A stretch of 64,000 bases of DNA, from positions 670,001 through 734,000 of the forward strand of contig NZ_AP018907.1 of the NCBI RefSeq assembly GCF_003966715.1. The letters run 5' to 3'. Position 1 is the stretch's first letter. Every line of letters begins with the position of its first letter. This stretch comes from Blastochloris tepida. Lineage in GTDB: Bacteria; Pseudomonadota; Alphaproteobacteria; Rhizobiales; Xanthobacteraceae. The notes beneath the pieces are model-generated. The model did no database searches, was not told the DNA's origin, and worked only from the letters and a program-made list of their open reading frames with translations. Positions 22,474 through 32,144 of the stretch are shown one piece after another. Position numbers and translations under genes: made by a program.

Positions 22474-22502
22474 TCCGCTATATACAGCGACTATAAAACG
22501 AA
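22474..22502. promoter_or_regulatory. Mo-box-like operator between anfA and anf3
   Basis: CGCTATATA (22476-22484) and TATAAAACGA (22492-22501) form an imperfect inverted repeat with a seven-base spacer. It resembles the ModE/MopA/MopB Mo-box as I recall it (half sites CGCTATATA and TATATAACG), although the remembered spacer is six. It lies in the 228-base gap between the divergent genes, as expected for molybdate repression of anfA. A perfect dyad CGGAA-N4-TTCCG (22464-22477) overlaps its edge. Confidence 0.55.
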
Positions 22503-22512
22503 AGAGTGCGGA

Positions 22513-22528
22513 CGGCACGCTATGTGCA
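22513..22528 (+). promoter_or_regulatory. Sigma-54-like promoter of anf3
   Basis: CGGCACGCTATGTGCA keeps the invariant GG and GC ten bases apart and matches TGGCAC-N5-TTGCA at all but two positions. The implied start is near 22539, about 64 bases before the anf3 ATG, nearly the same leader length as at anfH. Confidence 0.65.
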
Positions 22529-22602
22529 AGACCGGGCGGGCTGGCCCGGTCGGGATTTGTCCGAGGCGACAGCAAGGCGCGTCAGGATTGGAGGCTTTCA
22601 GG

Positions 22603-23250
22603 ATGACAACCACCCCGCCCAGCGAGCGCACTCGGGTCAGGCGCTACAATTGGCTCGCGCGCTACGACCGCGACACCATCATCGCCATCCTCGACGCCAT
22701 GCCCCACTGCCACATCGGCTACATTGCCGATGGCCAGCCCTTCGCGACGCCGACGCTGCATTGGCGGGAGGGCGACCGGCTCTATTGGCACGGCTCGACG
22801 GCGAGCCGGATGATCCGGGCGATCGAAGGGGCGGAGATCTGCCTGACGGTCAGCGCCATCGACGGGCTGGTGATGGCCCGCTCGGCCTTCAATTTCAACG
22901 TCAACCACCGCTCGGTGATGGTGTTCGGCAGGCCCGAGAAGATCACCGACCCGGCGGCCAAGGAGGCGCATCTGCGCACCATGGTCAACCGGCTGGTCCC
23001 CGGCCAGTGGGAGCGCCTGCGGCCGATGAAGCCGAACGAGCTGGAGGCGACGGCGGTGATGTCGATGCCGTTCGACGAGGCCTCGGCCAAGGTGCGCGTC
23101 GGCCCGCCGGAGGATGACGAGGCCGATTACGCTCTGCCGGTGTGGGCCGGCGTGATCCCCGTCCGCACCGAGGTGCTGCCGCCCGAGCCCGATCCGCGCA
23201 ACCTGCCCGGCGTCGAGATGCCGGCCGAGGTGCTGACGTTCCGGCTGTGA
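22603..23250 (+). CDS. anf3: Anf3-like FMN-binding split-barrel protein (putative flavin/haem oxidase)
   Basis: This 215-residue protein of the pyridoxamine-phosphate-oxidase-like split-barrel fold includes MPHCHIGYIADGQPFATPTLHWREGDRLYWHGST (about 26-60, split here: HIGYIADGQPF, then LYWHGSTAS). In Azotobacter vinelandii the anf-linked member Anf3 binds FAD and haem b and was reported as an oxidase that could protect the Fe enzyme from O2. I assign it from fold plus divergent position next to anfA and the sigma-54-like promoter. Several His residues could serve as a haem ligand (about 28, 49, 54). A general flavin-binding protein is the alternative. Confidence 0.78.
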   Translation: MTTTPPSERTRVRRYNWLARYDRDTIIAILDAMPHCHIGYIADGQPFATPTLHWREGDRLYWHGSTASRMIRAIEGAEICLTVSAIDGLVMARSAFNFNVNHRSVMVFGRPEKITDPAAKEAHLRTMVNRLVPGQWERLRPMKPNELEATAVMSMPFDEASAKVRVGPPEDDEADYALPVWAGVIPVRTEVLPPEPDPRNLPGVEMPAEVLTFRL

Positions 23251-23337
23251 TGCCAACGGCCGCGAAGGCGGGTCGTTGGTGCCGGTCGTGGACTTTCGCT
23301 AAGTCGCTGATTTTTTGAAAGAAAATCTGTGAGAGTT

Positions 23338-23369
23338 AACGGCCCCACGAGTCAGTGTCGGGGGCCGTT
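23338..23369. terminator. Nine-bp hairpin between anf3 and the converging small gene
   Basis: AACGGCCCC (23338-23346) pairs perfectly with GGGGCCGTT (23361-23369) around a 14-base loop. It stands between two converging genes, 88 bases after anf3. A T-rich stretch lies on the left (TTTTTT at about 23311), too far for a classic terminator on the leftward strand. Confidence 0.5.
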
Positions 23370-23458
23370 CGTATGACATCTTCGTGTGAACGAAGGGGAG
23401 TGGCCCTGAGCCGCCGTTCCGGCTTTCGTTCTGCCGCCGCTTGCAGCGGCGCGCCCCG

Positions 23459-23809
23459 TCAGGGTTCCAGCCGATCGATCGCCCGCCGCAGCTTCTTCGC
23501 GGCAGAGCGCGCGTGCTGATGCGCGGACTCGATGTCGTCCGGCTGGCCGGCGTCGAGCTTCGACTTCAACTCGCGGAGGGTGCCGTCAAACTCCGCGGTT
23601 GCCCTGTTGAGGCCGTAGCCGCGCTTGCTTTTTACAAGATGTCTAATTTGTCTTGTCGCAGCAATATGTCGTTTCATCTCTTCCGGCCTCGGCGGTTCAT
23701 CCGAGGTGACGGCATCCTCTATGGGAATGAACAGGTCGTTGACCTGATCCTGCAGCCAGGACTTGCTTCGAAACCAGGCGAGTGCGCCCGTCAGGTTGAC
23801 GATATCCAT
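23459..23809 (-). CDS. Hypothetical small helical protein
   Basis: This 116-residue soluble protein begins MDIVNLTGALAWFRSKSWLQ and is charged and helical (for example SAAKKLRRAIDRLEP at the end). I do not recognise a family. It sits alone between anf3 and the guanidine operon. Local base composition is lower in GC than its neighbours, with AT-rich DNA just upstream (23855-23890), which may mark an acquired insert or simply its promoter. Coding is likely from amino-acid composition; function is unknown. Confidence 0.55.
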   Translation of the reverse strand: MDIVNLTGALAWFRSKSWLQDQVNDLFIPIEDAVTSDEPPRPEEMKRHIAATRQIRHLVKSKRGYGLNRATAEFDGTLRELKSKLDAGQPDDIESAHQHARSAAKKLRRAIDRLEP

Positions 23810-24155
23810 GATAGCCCCGCACCGAATGCCGAGAGCCTGAAGCTCGATGTCCTACATATATCGCGCTTGGGTTGCAATTATTTATAACACGCGCTTTGGG
23901 TGCGCCCGTGGCCGGTTCCTGCTGACCGCACGTGACACCCGCATTCGCAGATGCCAGGGAGCGTCGATCGTCAGTTTTGACTCCGTCGATGAAGTTCCGG
24001 TGACATGCGCATGCAATGGCGGCGTTTGGACGCCGGATATTGCAAGTCGCTGGATTTCGGCCGGCCGGCGCCTGTCGCCTGCGAATGCAATCCGCGTCAG
24101 CCGGAATGTCTTTGGCGCGTCGGCGAATTGCAATGCGCCGCCCATCCGACGCCGG
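23810..24155. other. Intergenic, AT-richer upstream region
   Basis: This 346-base gap holds no convincing gene. The part near 23860-23895 (ATTATTTATAACACGCGC) is the most AT-rich stretch nearby and probably carries the promoter of the small leftward gene. The rest is the 3' side of the guanidine operon. Confidence 0.4.
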
Positions 24156-24476
24156 TCATTCGCTGGAGGCGAGCTTCATCAGCGCGATGCCGGAGACGAT
24201 GAGCGCGGCGGCCGCGAGCCGCAGCGCGCTCAGCGGCTCGCCCAGCAGGACGATGCCGACGACGAAGGCGCCGACCGCGCCGATGCCCGTCCACACCGCA
24301 TAGGCGGTGCCGAGCGGCAGCACCTTGGTCGCCAGGGACAGCAGCACGAGGCTGGCGATCAGTGCGGCGATGGTGATGGCGGTCGGCAGCGGGCGGGTGA
24401 AGCCCTCCGACAGCTTCATCGTGTACGCCCACACGATCTCCAGCAGCCCGGCGAGAAGCAGAGTGAGCCAAGCCAA
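24156..24476 (-). CDS. sugE: SugE/Gdx-type small multidrug resistance protein, likely guanidinium exporter
   Basis: This 106-residue four-helix protein reads, from the start codon, (M)AWLTLLLAGLLEIVWAYTMK. The essential glutamate is at about position 13, in the GLLEIVWA motif that marks the SugE/Gdx subclass. It then continues GTAYAVWTGIGAVGAF. Gdx proteins exchange guanidinium for protons. I place the start at TTG 24476, seven bases after AAGGGAGG, which gives the standard length; an ATG start does not exist at this position. It is the last gene of the riboswitch-led guanidine operon, 43 bases after the allophanate hydrolase gene. Confidence 0.85.
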   Translation of the reverse strand: MAWLTLLLAGLLEIVWAYTMKLSEGFTRPLPTAITIAALIASLVLLSLATKVLPLGTAYAVWTGIGAVGAFVVGIVLLGEPLSALRLAAAALIVSGIALMKLASSE

Positions 24477-24519
24477 GGACACCTCCCTTGCTTCGCGCTT
24501 CAACGAATGACGCAAGCCG

Positions 24520-26298
24520 TCATTGCGATGCCGCGCAGGATACGAGCCAGCCCCGCCAGCCGCCGAAGGCGGTGATGTCGAGCGCATCGGCCACCGCCCG
24601 GCCTTCGCACAGGAAGCCCTTGACCTCGCTGCCATCGGCGAGCGCCACCGTGCCGATGCAGAGCGGCGGCGGCACCAGCGCCACGAAGCTGCCGAACCCG
24701 GCATGGTCGAGCTCATAGACCTCGACCTCGATGCCGCCGACGCCGGTCTCGTCGCGCACCAGGCCGGGCTTGGCGGGCGTGGTGCCGTTGAGAGCATAGA
24801 GGCTGTAGCCGGGCGCGGTGCGCGTGGTGGCGATGCGGCGGGCGTTGCGCTCGACAAGCTGGCCGTGCAGCGGCTGGCCTTCGAGATGCGCGCCGACCAC
24901 GGCGAGCCGGACACGACCCGTCGATGTCTCGATGCGGGCGGGCGGCGTCGTGGCGAGGGCCACGTCGGTTGCGCCGATGCGGGCGCCGGGCAAAGCGCGA
25001 TGCAGCGCGTCGGCGAGCAGCGCCAGGGGCTCGTCCTGGAACGCCCGGCCGACCAGCGTGACGCCGAACGGCAGACCGTCCGGCCGGAAGCCGGCCGGGA
25101 CGGCGATGGCGGACAGATCCATCAGATTGACGAAGTTGGTGTAGGTGCCGAGATTGCTGTTGAGCCGCACCGGGTCGGCCAGCACCTCGTCGATGCGATA
25201 GATCGTCGGTGCGGTGGGCAGCAGCAGGACGTCCATCTTCGCCCATTCCGCCTCGGCGGCGCGGACAAGCGCGGCGAGTTGGTACTGCGCCTTGAAGGCG
25301 TCGACGGCCGACCAGCTTTCGCCGCCGAGCACGATCGCGCGCACCACCTCGTGCACCGCGTCGGGCTGCTTGGCTGCGAAATCGCCGATCGCGGCACGGC
25401 GCTCGGCCACCCACGGCCCGGCATAGAGCAGCGAGGCCGCATCGCGGAACGGCGCGAAGTCGATCGTCGCCGCTTCGCCGCCCAGGGCTTCGAGCTGTGC
25501 GACGCTCTCGCGGAACAGCGCTTCAGCCGCCCCATCGCCGAAGAAGGCGAGGTCCGCCGGCACGCCGAAGCGCACGCGCGCGGGCAGGGCCGGCGTCGGC
25601 TGCGGTTGGCGCGAGAAGGCGTCCCCGGCATCGAAGCCCTGGGCGATGCCCAACACCTTGAGCGAATCCGCCACCGTGCCGGCGAACACCGAGACGCAAT
25701 CGAGGCTGCGGCAGGCGGGCACAACCCCGCGTGTGCTGACGAGGCCGCGCGTCGGCTTCAGCCCCACCACATTGTTGAACGCCGCCGGCACGCGGCCGGA
25801 GCCGGCGGTATCGGTGCCGAGCGCGAACGACACCAGTCCGACGCCGACCGCGACGCCCGAGCCGGACGACGAGCCGCCGGAGACATGGTCGGCGCTGAAC
25901 ACCGAACTGCAGATGCCATAGGGGCTGCGGGTGCCGACCAGCCCGGTGGCGAACTGGTCCATATTGGTCTTGCCGATCAGGATCGCGCCGGCAGCCATAA
26001 GACGTTCGACCACGGTGGCGGAGCGCTCGGGCGTATAGGCGAAGGCGGGGCAGGCGGCCGTCGTCGGCAGGCCGGCGACGTCGATATTGTCCTTCACCGC
26101 GAACGGAATGCCCCACAGCGGGCCGCGCGGGGCCGCGGCAAGCTGCGCCAGCGCTGCGTCCCTTGAAACCAGCGTGATCCAAACCGGGCGGTCGCCCCGT
26201 GCGGCGATGCGGTCATAGACGGCGTCGAGCACGGCTTCGGGTTTCAGCGTGCCGGTGGCGTAGCCCTGCTGGAGCGAGGCGATATCGAGCGACAGCAT
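24520..26298 (-). CDS. atzF: Allophanate hydrolase (AtzF type)
   Basis: This 592-residue enzyme splits allophanate into ammonia and CO2. The amidase-signature domain (about 1-450) shows the catalytic lysine in AVKDNID and the serine cluster in [12 protein letters not shown] and GTDTAGSGR. The C-terminal domain (about 470-592) matches the AtzF C-domain ([27 protein letters not shown]). It starts at ATG 26298, overlapping the stop of the carboxylase gene by one base (TGATG). In this operon the allophanate comes from carboxyguanidine hydrolysis. Confidence 0.93.
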   Translation of the reverse strand: MLSLDIASLQQGYATGTLKPEAVLDAVYDRIAARGDRPVWITLVSRDAALAQLAAAPRGPLWGIPFAVKDNIDVAGLPTTAACPAFAYTPERSATVVERLMAAGAILIGKTNMDQFATGLVGTRSPYGICSSVFSADHVSGGSSSGSGVAVGVGLVSFALGTDTAGSGRVPAAFNNVVGLKPTRGLVSTRGVVPACRSLDCVSVFAGTVADSLKVLGIAQGFDAGDAFSRQPQPTPALPARVRFGVPADLAFFGDGAAEALFRESVAQLEALGGEAATIDFAPFRDAASLLYAGPWVAERRAAIGDFAAKQPDAVHEVVRAIVLGGESWSAVDAFKAQYQLAALVRAAEAEWAKMDVLLLPTAPTIYRIDEVLADPVRLNSNLGTYTNFVNLMDLSAIAVPAGFRPDGLPFGVTLVGRAFQDEPLALLADALHRALPGARIGATDVALATTPPARIETSTGRVRLAVVGAHLEGQPLHGQLVERNARRIATTRTAPGYSLYALNGTTPAKPGLVRDETGVGGIEVEVYELDHAGFGSFVALVPPPLCIGTVALADGSEVKGFLCEGRAVADALDITAFGGWRGWLVSCAASQ

Positions 26299-29200
26299 CA
26301 GCGCGCCTCCGCCGGCACCACCACGGCCAGCGTCTGGCCGAGCGCCACCGCGCGCGCCTCGGCGCAGCGCAGCTCCGCGACCACGCCGGAGATCGGCGCG
26401 GCGACCGTGATTTCCATCTTCATGCTTTCCACCACCACCAGGATGTCGCCGGCCTCGACGCTCTGGCCGGGCTCGACGGCGATCTTCCACACGCTGCCGG
26501 GCACCGGCGATTCAGCCGCCACGCCGCCGGGCGGCAGCGGGTTGTCGTCATCGCTGTCGAGGATCTCGGGCAGCTCGGCGCCGTAGCCGATCTGGCCCGA
26601 GGCCTCCCAGCGGGCGCGCTCCTCGTCGAAGGCCTGCTGCTGACGCCGCTTGAAGGCGTCGATGTCGTCGCGGTTCGCAGCGAGGAAGCGGCGATAGTCG
26701 GCGAGGCGGAAGGTGCCGTGCTCGATCCTGAGCTTCGCCTTGCCGCGCGGAAAATCCTCGCGGAAGGCCAGGAGTTCCTCGGCGCTGACCTCGACGAAGC
26801 GGATCTGATCGAAGAAGCGCAACAGCCACGGCTTGCCGGGCTCGAAGGCGTCGGTCGCCTTGAAGCTGTTCCACATCTGGCAGGTGCGGCCGACGAACTG
26901 ATAGCCGCCCGGACCTTCCATGCCATAGACGCAGAGATAGGCACCGCCGATGCCCACCGCGTTTTCCGGCGTCCAGGTGCGCGCCGGATTGTACTTGGTG
27001 GTGACGAGGCGATGGCGCGGATCGACCGGGGTCGCCACCGGTGCGCCGAGATAGACGTCGCCGAGGCCGAGCACGAGATAGCTCGCCTCGAACACGATGC
27101 GCTTGACCTCGTCGATACTGTCGAGGCCGTTGATGCGGCGGATGAACTCGATATTGCTCGGGCACCAGGGCGCGTCCGCCCGCACCGACTGCATGTATTT
27201 GCGGATGGCGAGCTGCGTCGCCTCGTCGTCCCAGGACAACGGCAGATGGACGATGCGGGTGGGCACCTCCATGTCGCCGGTGTCGGGCAGCGACAGCTCG
27301 GCACGGCGCAGGATGTCGAGCAGCGCCGGCAGCTTCAGCGTGCGGCTGTCGTAATGGATCTGCAGCGAGCGGATGCCGGGCGTCATCTCGATGATGCCGG
27401 CGCGCGCCAGCGCCTTTAAAGCCGTCATCAGCGCATGCACGCGGAAGCGCAGTTCGAGATCGAGCACCGGCGGGCCGTATTCGACCAGCAGGTACTTGTC
27501 GCCGGCTCGGCGATAGACGACATGCGGGCGCTCGCCGGCCGGCGGCATCTCGCCGACGATGGCCGAGTCCGGCCCGCAATCGGCCGCGAGCCAGAGCGGA
27601 TCGAACGGCACCGGCGCGAAGCCGGCAATCTCGGCCTCCTGCTGCGCCTCCATCGCCGCGGCCTCGGCCGGCCGAAGGCGGCGGAAACGCACGCGGTCGC
27701 CGGGGCGAAGCTGGCCGATCTTCCACAGTTCGGCCTGGACGATGGTGGCCGGGCAGACGAAGCCGCCGAGGCTCGGCCCGTCGGGGCCGAGGATCACCGG
27801 CATGTCGCCGGTGAAGTCGATGGTGCCGATGGCATAGGCGTTGTCGTGGATGTTGCTGGGGTGCAGGCCGGCTTCGCCGCCATCGGTGCGCGCCCAGGCC
27901 GGACGCGGGCCGATGAGCCGCACGCCGGTGCGGTTGGAATTGTAGTGCACCTCCCACGATGCGGCGAAGAAGGCCTCGATGTCGTCCTCGGTGAAGAAGT
28001 CGGGCGCGCCGTGCGGCCCGTAGAGCACGCCGATCTCCCAGTCGCGGGTGAGCGGCGGCACGAGCGGCCCCGGCACGGGGCGCGGCTCGGTCTCGGCCGC
28101 GTCGTCGAGATGCAGCACGTCGCCGGCCTTCAGCGCGCGGCCGGCCGGGCCGCCGAATTTTCCGAGCGTGAAGGTCGATCTGGCGCCGAGATAGGCGGGC
28201 ACATCGAGCCCGCCGCGCACCGCGAGATAGGCGCGGCAGCCGGCGCCGGTGACGGCGCCCAGCCGCAGCACCTGACCGGCTCGGACCTCAACCGGCTGGA
28301 AGAAGGGCAGGGGAGCATCGTCGAGTTGCGCCTCCATCGCCGCGCCGGCAAGGCAGATCACGGCGGCCGCGTTGAACTTCAGCGTCGGGCCGGACATGGT
28401 GATTTCGAGCGCGGCGGCGCCGGCGGCATTGCCCACCGCGCGGTTGGCGAGGCGGAAGGACAGATTGTCCATCGGCCCGGAGGGCGGCACGCCGACATCC
28501 CAATAGCCGACGCGGCCGGGATAGTCCTGCACCGTGGTCTGGGTGCCGGCGGTGATCACCTCGATGGTGCGCGGGTGATAGGCGAAGGTCGCGAGCGTGC
28601 GCGTGGTCATGCGGCCGCTTGCGAAGTCCTCACCCGCGACGACGGCGCGCAGATAATCGAGATTGGTCTCGATACCGCTCACCTCGGTGGCGGCGAGCGC
28701 GGTGCCGAGCTTCGCCAGCGCATCGGCGCGGTCGGCTCCGGTGACGATGATCTTGGCGATCATCGGGTCGTAATAGGGCGACACCTCGACGCCGGCCTCG
28801 ACCCAGGTCTCGATGCGCGCGCCTTCCGGCCAACGCACATGCGTGAGCAGGCCGGAGGAGGGCCGGAAGTCGCGCGCCGGATCCTCTGCATAAAGCCGCA
28901 CCTGGATCGAGGCGCCGCGCGGCGCTGGCAGGTCGTGCAATGGCAGCGGCTCGCCTGCGGCCTGGCGGATCATCCATTCGACAAGATCGATGCCGGTCAC
29001 CTGTTCGGTGACGCCGTGCTCGACCTGCAGGCGGGTGTTGACCTCAAGAAAGTGGAAGGCACCGCTGTCGGTGTCGTAGAGAAACTCCACCGTCCCGGCA
29101 TTGGCATAATTGACCGTGCGGCCGAGCCGCGTTGCGGTGTCGAACAGCGCGTGGCGCAGCGTGTCCGACAGGCCGGGTGCCGGCGTCTCCTCGATCACCT

Positions 29201-29906
29201 TCTGGTTTCGCCGCTGCGCCGAGCAGTCGCGCTCGCCGAGCGCCACCACCTCGCCCCGGCCGTCGCCGAAGATCTGCACCTCGATGTGGCGGCCGCGCTC
29301 GACGTACTTTTCGAGAAACAGCCCGGCGTTCTTGAAGTTGTTGCGGGCCAGCCGCTGGACGCGCTCGAACAGCGGCGCAAGTTCGTCCGCGCCGCGGCAG
29401 AGCGTGAGGCCGATGCCGCCGCCGCCGGCCGTGCTCTTCAGCATCACCGGATAGCCGATGCGCGCGGCCTCGGCCCGGGCATGGTCGAGATCGGCGAGCA
29501 GGTCCGAGCCCGGCGCCAGCGGAACGCCGGCCGCGCGCGCCAACTCGCGCGCGGTGTGCTTGAGGCCGAAGGCGCGCATGTGCTCGGGCCTCGGGCCGAT
29601 GAATACGAGGCCGTGCGCGGCGCAGGCGTCGGCGAAGTCCGGGTTCTCCGACAGGAAGCCATAGCCGGGATGGATCGCCTCCGCCCCGGTCTTGAGGGCC
29701 GCGTCGAGAATAGCCTCGGTGCGCAGATAGCTCTGCGCGGCCGGGGCGGGGCCGATGAGGATCGCCTCGTCGGCCTCGGCGACATGCAGCGCGTGGCGGT
29801 CGGCCTCCGAATAGACGGCGACCGAGGCGATGCCCATGCGGCGCAGCGTGCGGATGACGCGGCAGGCGATGGCGCCGCGATTGGCAATCAGAACCTTGGC
29901 AAACAT
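26298..29906 (-). CDS. Guanidine carboxylase (urea carboxylase family, biotin-dependent)
   Basis: This 1202-residue biotin enzyme has biotin carboxylase at about 1-450 ([29 protein letters not shown]), KipA/KipI-like carboxyltransferase halves (about 470-1060) and a C-terminal biotinyl domain with VVESMKMEI (target lysine about 1165). The family is usually labelled urea carboxylase. The guanidine-I riboswitch, the two adjacent deiminase subunits and SugE in the same operon indicate the guanidine-specific branch, which makes carboxyguanidine from guanidine, ATP and bicarbonate. Urea could be a side substrate. It follows the second deiminase subunit after three bases. Confidence 0.9.
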   Translation of the reverse strand: MFAKVLIANRGAIACRVIRTLRRMGIASVAVYSEADRHALHVAEADEAILIGPAPAAQSYLRTEAILDAALKTGAEAIHPGYGFLSENPDFADACAAHGLVFIGPRPEHMRAFGLKHTARELARAAGVPLAPGSDLLADLDHARAEAARIGYPVMLKSTAGGGGIGLTLCRGADELAPLFERVQRLARNNFKNAGLFLEKYVERGRHIEVQIFGDGRGEVVALGERDCSAQRRNQKVIEETPAPGLSDTLRHALFDTATRLGRTVNYANAGTVEFLYDTDSGAFHFLEVNTRLQVEHGVTEQVTGIDLVEWMIRQAAGEPLPLHDLPAPRGASIQVRLYAEDPARDFRPSSGLLTHVRWPEGARIETWVEAGVEVSPYYDPMIAKIIVTGADRADALAKLGTALAATEVSGIETNLDYLRAVVAGEDFASGRMTTRTLATFAYHPRTIEVITAGTQTTVQDYPGRVGYWDVGVPPSGPMDNLSFRLANRAVGNAAGAAALEITMSGPTLKFNAAAVICLAGAAMEAQLDDAPLPFFQPVEVRAGQVLRLGAVTGAGCRAYLAVRGGLDVPAYLGARSTFTLGKFGGPAGRALKAGDVLHLDDAAETEPRPVPGPLVPPLTRDWEIGVLYGPHGAPDFFTEDDIEAFFAASWEVHYNSNRTGVRLIGPRPAWARTDGGEAGLHPSNIHDNAYAIGTIDFTGDMPVILGPDGPSLGGFVCPATIVQAELWKIGQLRPGDRVRFRRLRPAEAAAMEAQQEAEIAGFAPVPFDPLWLAADCGPDSAIVGEMPPAGERPHVVYRRAGDKYLLVEYGPPVLDLELRFRVHALMTALKALARAGIIEMTPGIRSLQIHYDSRTLKLPALLDILRRAELSLPDTGDMEVPTRIVHLPLSWDDEATQLAIRKYMQSVRADAPWCPSNIEFIRRINGLDSIDEVKRIVFEASYLVLGLGDVYLGAPVATPVDPRHRLVTTKYNPARTWTPENAVGIGGAYLCVYGMEGPGGYQFVGRTCQMWNSFKATDAFEPGKPWLLRFFDQIRFVEVSAEELLAFREDFPRGKAKLRIEHGTFRLADYRRFLAANRDDIDAFKRRQQQAFDEERARWEASGQIGYGAELPEILDSDDDNPLPPGGVAAESPVPGSVWKIAVEPGQSVEAGDILVVVESMKMEITVAAPISGVVAELRCAEARAVALGQTLAVVVPAEAR

Positions 29907-29909
29907 GCG

Positions 29910-30557
29910 TCAGGCTCCCTCGCCCCAGATCAGCAGTTCGATCGGCGTCGGATTGTAGGCGTTGCAGGGATTGTTGAGCTGCGGGCAGTTGGAGATCAGC
30001 ACCAGCAGGTCCATCGCCGCCACCATCTCGACGTACTTGCCCGGCCCCGACACGCCGTCGGCGAAGGTGAGGCCGCCATCTTCGGTGATCGGCACATTCA
30101 TGAAGAAGTTGATGTTGTGGCCGATGTCGCGCTTGGTCAGGCCGAAGCGGTCGTGCTCGGCCAGCGCCAGCAGGTAGGAATCGCGGCAGGCGTGCATGGT
30201 CTTCTTTTCGAGCGCGTAGCGCACGGTGTTGGATTCCGTGGCGCAGGCCCCGCCCAGCGTGTCGTGGCGGCCGACGGTATCGGCGGTGATGGTCGCCATC
30301 ACGTTGCCGTCGGTCGACAGCAGCTTGGAGCCGACGCCGAGATAGACATTGGCCTGGGCGCGGATGGTGTCGCTCGCCGAATAGCGCTCGAACGGATCTG
30401 CGGCGTTGTAGAACAGCGTGTCGGCGGCCTGGTTGCCGTCGACGTCGACGATGCGGAACGTCTGGCCGGCCTTGACCTCGTGCAGCCAGTAGTCGCCGGC
30501 GGGAACGACGGCGCGATAGATCGCGGCCGCGGCGGCCAGCGTGCTTTCCTTCAGCAT
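29910..30557 (-). CDS. Carboxyguanidine deiminase subunit (urea carboxylase-associated protein 1 type)
   Basis: This 215-residue DUF1989-family protein includes [14 protein letters not shown] (about 39-52), [12 protein letters not shown] and [18 protein letters not shown]. Conserved Cys/His positions of the family bind metal. Once called urea-degradation-associated, this protein and its neighbour were shown in other bacteria to form CgdAB, which removes ammonia from carboxyguanidine to give allophanate. It lies between the other subunit and the carboxylase. Which of the two is CgdA or CgdB I have not tried to settle. Confidence 0.85.
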   Translation of the reverse strand: MLKESTLAAAAAIYRAVVPAGDYWLHEVKAGQTFRIVDVDGNQAADTLFYNAADPFERYSASDTIRAQANVYLGVGSKLLSTDGNVMATITADTVGRHDTLGGACATESNTVRYALEKKTMHACRDSYLLALAEHDRFGLTKRDIGHNINFFMNVPITEDGGLTFADGVSGPGKYVEMVAAMDLLVLISNCPQLNNPCNAYNPTPIELLIWGEGA

Positions 30558-30571
30558 GGTGCGGGCCCTCG

Positions 30572-31288
30572 TCAGCCGATCAGGTGATAGAGACGGTTGT
30601 TCTCAAGGCCGCGCCGGTTCTCCGGGCAGGCATTGAGGCAGGCGTCGTCTTCGGTCATCGGCGGGGCGCTGCGGAACTGATAGCGCACGGCGGCGCGCGG
30701 ATAGTCGGCTGCGGGGTTCAGCGGGTGCGGGCAGGTGTGAAGCAGCACCAGCGTGTCCATCTCGAAGCGGAGATCGACATGATCGCCGGCCTTCGAATTT
30801 CCAACGTCGAACGTCATGGCGCCGTCGTCGGCCACCACCACCTTCGAGAACCAGTTGACGTTGGCGGCGAGGTCGCGGCGGCCGAGGCCGTACTTGCCGC
30901 CCTCGACCAGGAAGCTGTCATGGCCGTTGAGCTGCCAGTCATTGCGGCAGGCCTGATAGGTCCTGGTGCCCCAGCGCTCGGCCACCACGGCGCGGGTGGT
31001 GTTGCCGCACACCGTGTCGTGCCAGCCGACGCTGTCGTCGACGATCGAGCAGAACACCCGCCCCATGTCGGAATAGAGGCAGTTGCCGCGGGTGAGCTTG
31101 AAGGTGTGCTGGCACTTCAGCGTATCGGGCGCGTTGTAGCGTTCCAACAGGTTGGCGGGATTGTAGAACAGCATCCCGACATTGGCGCCGCCATCGACAT
31201 CGACGAGACGCAGCAACAGTCCGCGCCGGACGACGAAGGACCAGTGCGTGCCGCCCGGCAGCACGTCCTCATATAGAAGTTCGCTCAT
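30572..31288 (-). CDS. Carboxyguanidine deiminase subunit (urea carboxylase-associated protein 2 type)
   Basis: This 238-residue second DUF1989-family subunit contains [40 protein letters not shown] and GWHDTVCG. A Cys-containing tail ([13 protein letters not shown]) is distinctive. It pairs with the next gene to form the CgdAB-type heteromer. The start is ATG 31288, behind GGAGAG, which overlaps the end of the ABC ATPase gene by 20 bases, so the genes are translationally linked. Confidence 0.85.
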   Translation of the reverse strand: MSELLYEDVLPGGTHWSFVVRRGLLLRLVDVDGGANVGMLFYNPANLLERYNAPDTLKCQHTFKLTRGNCLYSDMGRVFCSIVDDSVGWHDTVCGNTTRAVVAERWGTRTYQACRNDWQLNGHDSFLVEGGKYGLGRRDLAANVNWFSKVVVADDGAMTFDVGNSKAGDHVDLRFEMDTLVLLHTCPHPLNPAADYPRAAVRYQFRSAPPMTEDDACLNACPENRRGLENNRLYHLIG

Positions 31289-32144
31289 GCGAATCTCTCC
31301 GCTTGCGCCGGGTCGTCCCGGCAAAATCGAAGAGCCTGGCCCAGGGTCGTCCCCGGGTGGCGCCCTCTTCATTCTCCGACGCTGCGAGGGCGGGCAGTTT
31401 CGAGACGATTTCGGCGCGTTCGGCCTTGTCGTCGAGCGGAATGTTGAACTTCACCGTGGCGCCGTAGGCCTCGGGTGCCTGCGGGTCGTGACGCACCTTG
31501 TCGAAGGCGAGCACGCGCGTCGCCAGCGAGAAGCCTTCCTTCAGGTCGTGAGTGACCATGAACACGGTCATGCGCTCGGCGCGCCACAGCTCGCGCACCA
31601 GCACGTACATCTGCGCCTTGGTGCCGGGATCGAGCGCGCCGAACGGCTCGTCCATCAGCAGGATGCGCGGCTTGCGCACCAGCGCCTGGGCGATGGAGAG
31701 CCGCTGCTGCATGCCGCCGGACAGCTCGCCGGGATATTTTGTGCGCGACGGGCCGAGGCCGACGCGCTCAATGGTCTCGGCGACCTCCTCCAGCGCGCGG
31801 CGCCGTTTTGCGCCGTAGAGGCGGCCGGTCAGCGGCGCGCGGGCGAATTCGAGGCCGAGGACGACGTTCTCCTCGACGGTGAGATGCGGGAACACCGAAT
31901 AGCGCTGGAAGACGACACCGCGATCGGGTCGCGGCTCACGCGGCAGCGGCCTGCCATCGACGGTGATGGTGCCGCGCGTCGGCTGCTCCATCGCCAGCAG
32001 CAGGCGCAGGAACGTGGTCTTGCCGCAGCCCGAGGGGCCGACCAGCGCGCAGAACTCGCCCGACGGAATGTCGAGATTGATGCGCTCCAGCACCATCTGC
32101 GCGCCATACTGCTTCCAGAGATCGCGGACGCGGACCGTGCTCAT
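31269..32144 (-). CDS. ABC transporter ATP-binding protein (guanidine import)
   Basis: This 291-residue SsuB/TauB-type ATPase has Walker A GPSGCGKTT (about 36-44), signature LSGGMQQR, Walker B ILLMDEPFGALD and switch histidine in VMVTHD-like FMVTHDL. The C-terminus runs about 60 residues beyond the core and is rich in Arg ([16 protein letters not shown]); its end overlaps the next gene. It overlaps the permease stop by four bases (ATGA). The substrate is inferred to be guanidine or a guanidine compound from the operon and riboswitch. Confidence 0.88.
   Translation of the reverse strand: MSTVRVRDLWKQYGAQMVLERINLDIPSGEFCALVGPSGCGKTTFLRLLLAMEQPTRGTITVDGRPLPREPRPDRGVVFQRYSVFPHLTVEENVVLGLEFARAPLTGRLYGAKRRRALEEVAETIERVGLGPSRTKYPGELSGGMQQRLSIAQALVRKPRILLMDEPFGALDPGTKAQMYVLVRELWRAERMTVFMVTHDLKEGFSLATRVLAFDKVRHDPQAPEAYGATVKFNIPLDDKAERAEIVSKLPALAASENEEGATRGRPWARLFDFAGTTRRKRRDSHERTSI

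Noticed and set aside
26298-30557. Straight urea carboxylase/urea amidolyase interpretation
   Set aside because: The guanidine-I riboswitch and SugE exporter in the same operon make guanidine the better substrate call, although side activity on urea is not excluded.
27435-30587. Rightward open frame of 1050 codons opposite the carboxylase
   Set aside because: The leftward frame encodes an unmistakable biotin carboxylase and DUF1989 protein; the opposite frame is low-complexity His/Arg/Gly.
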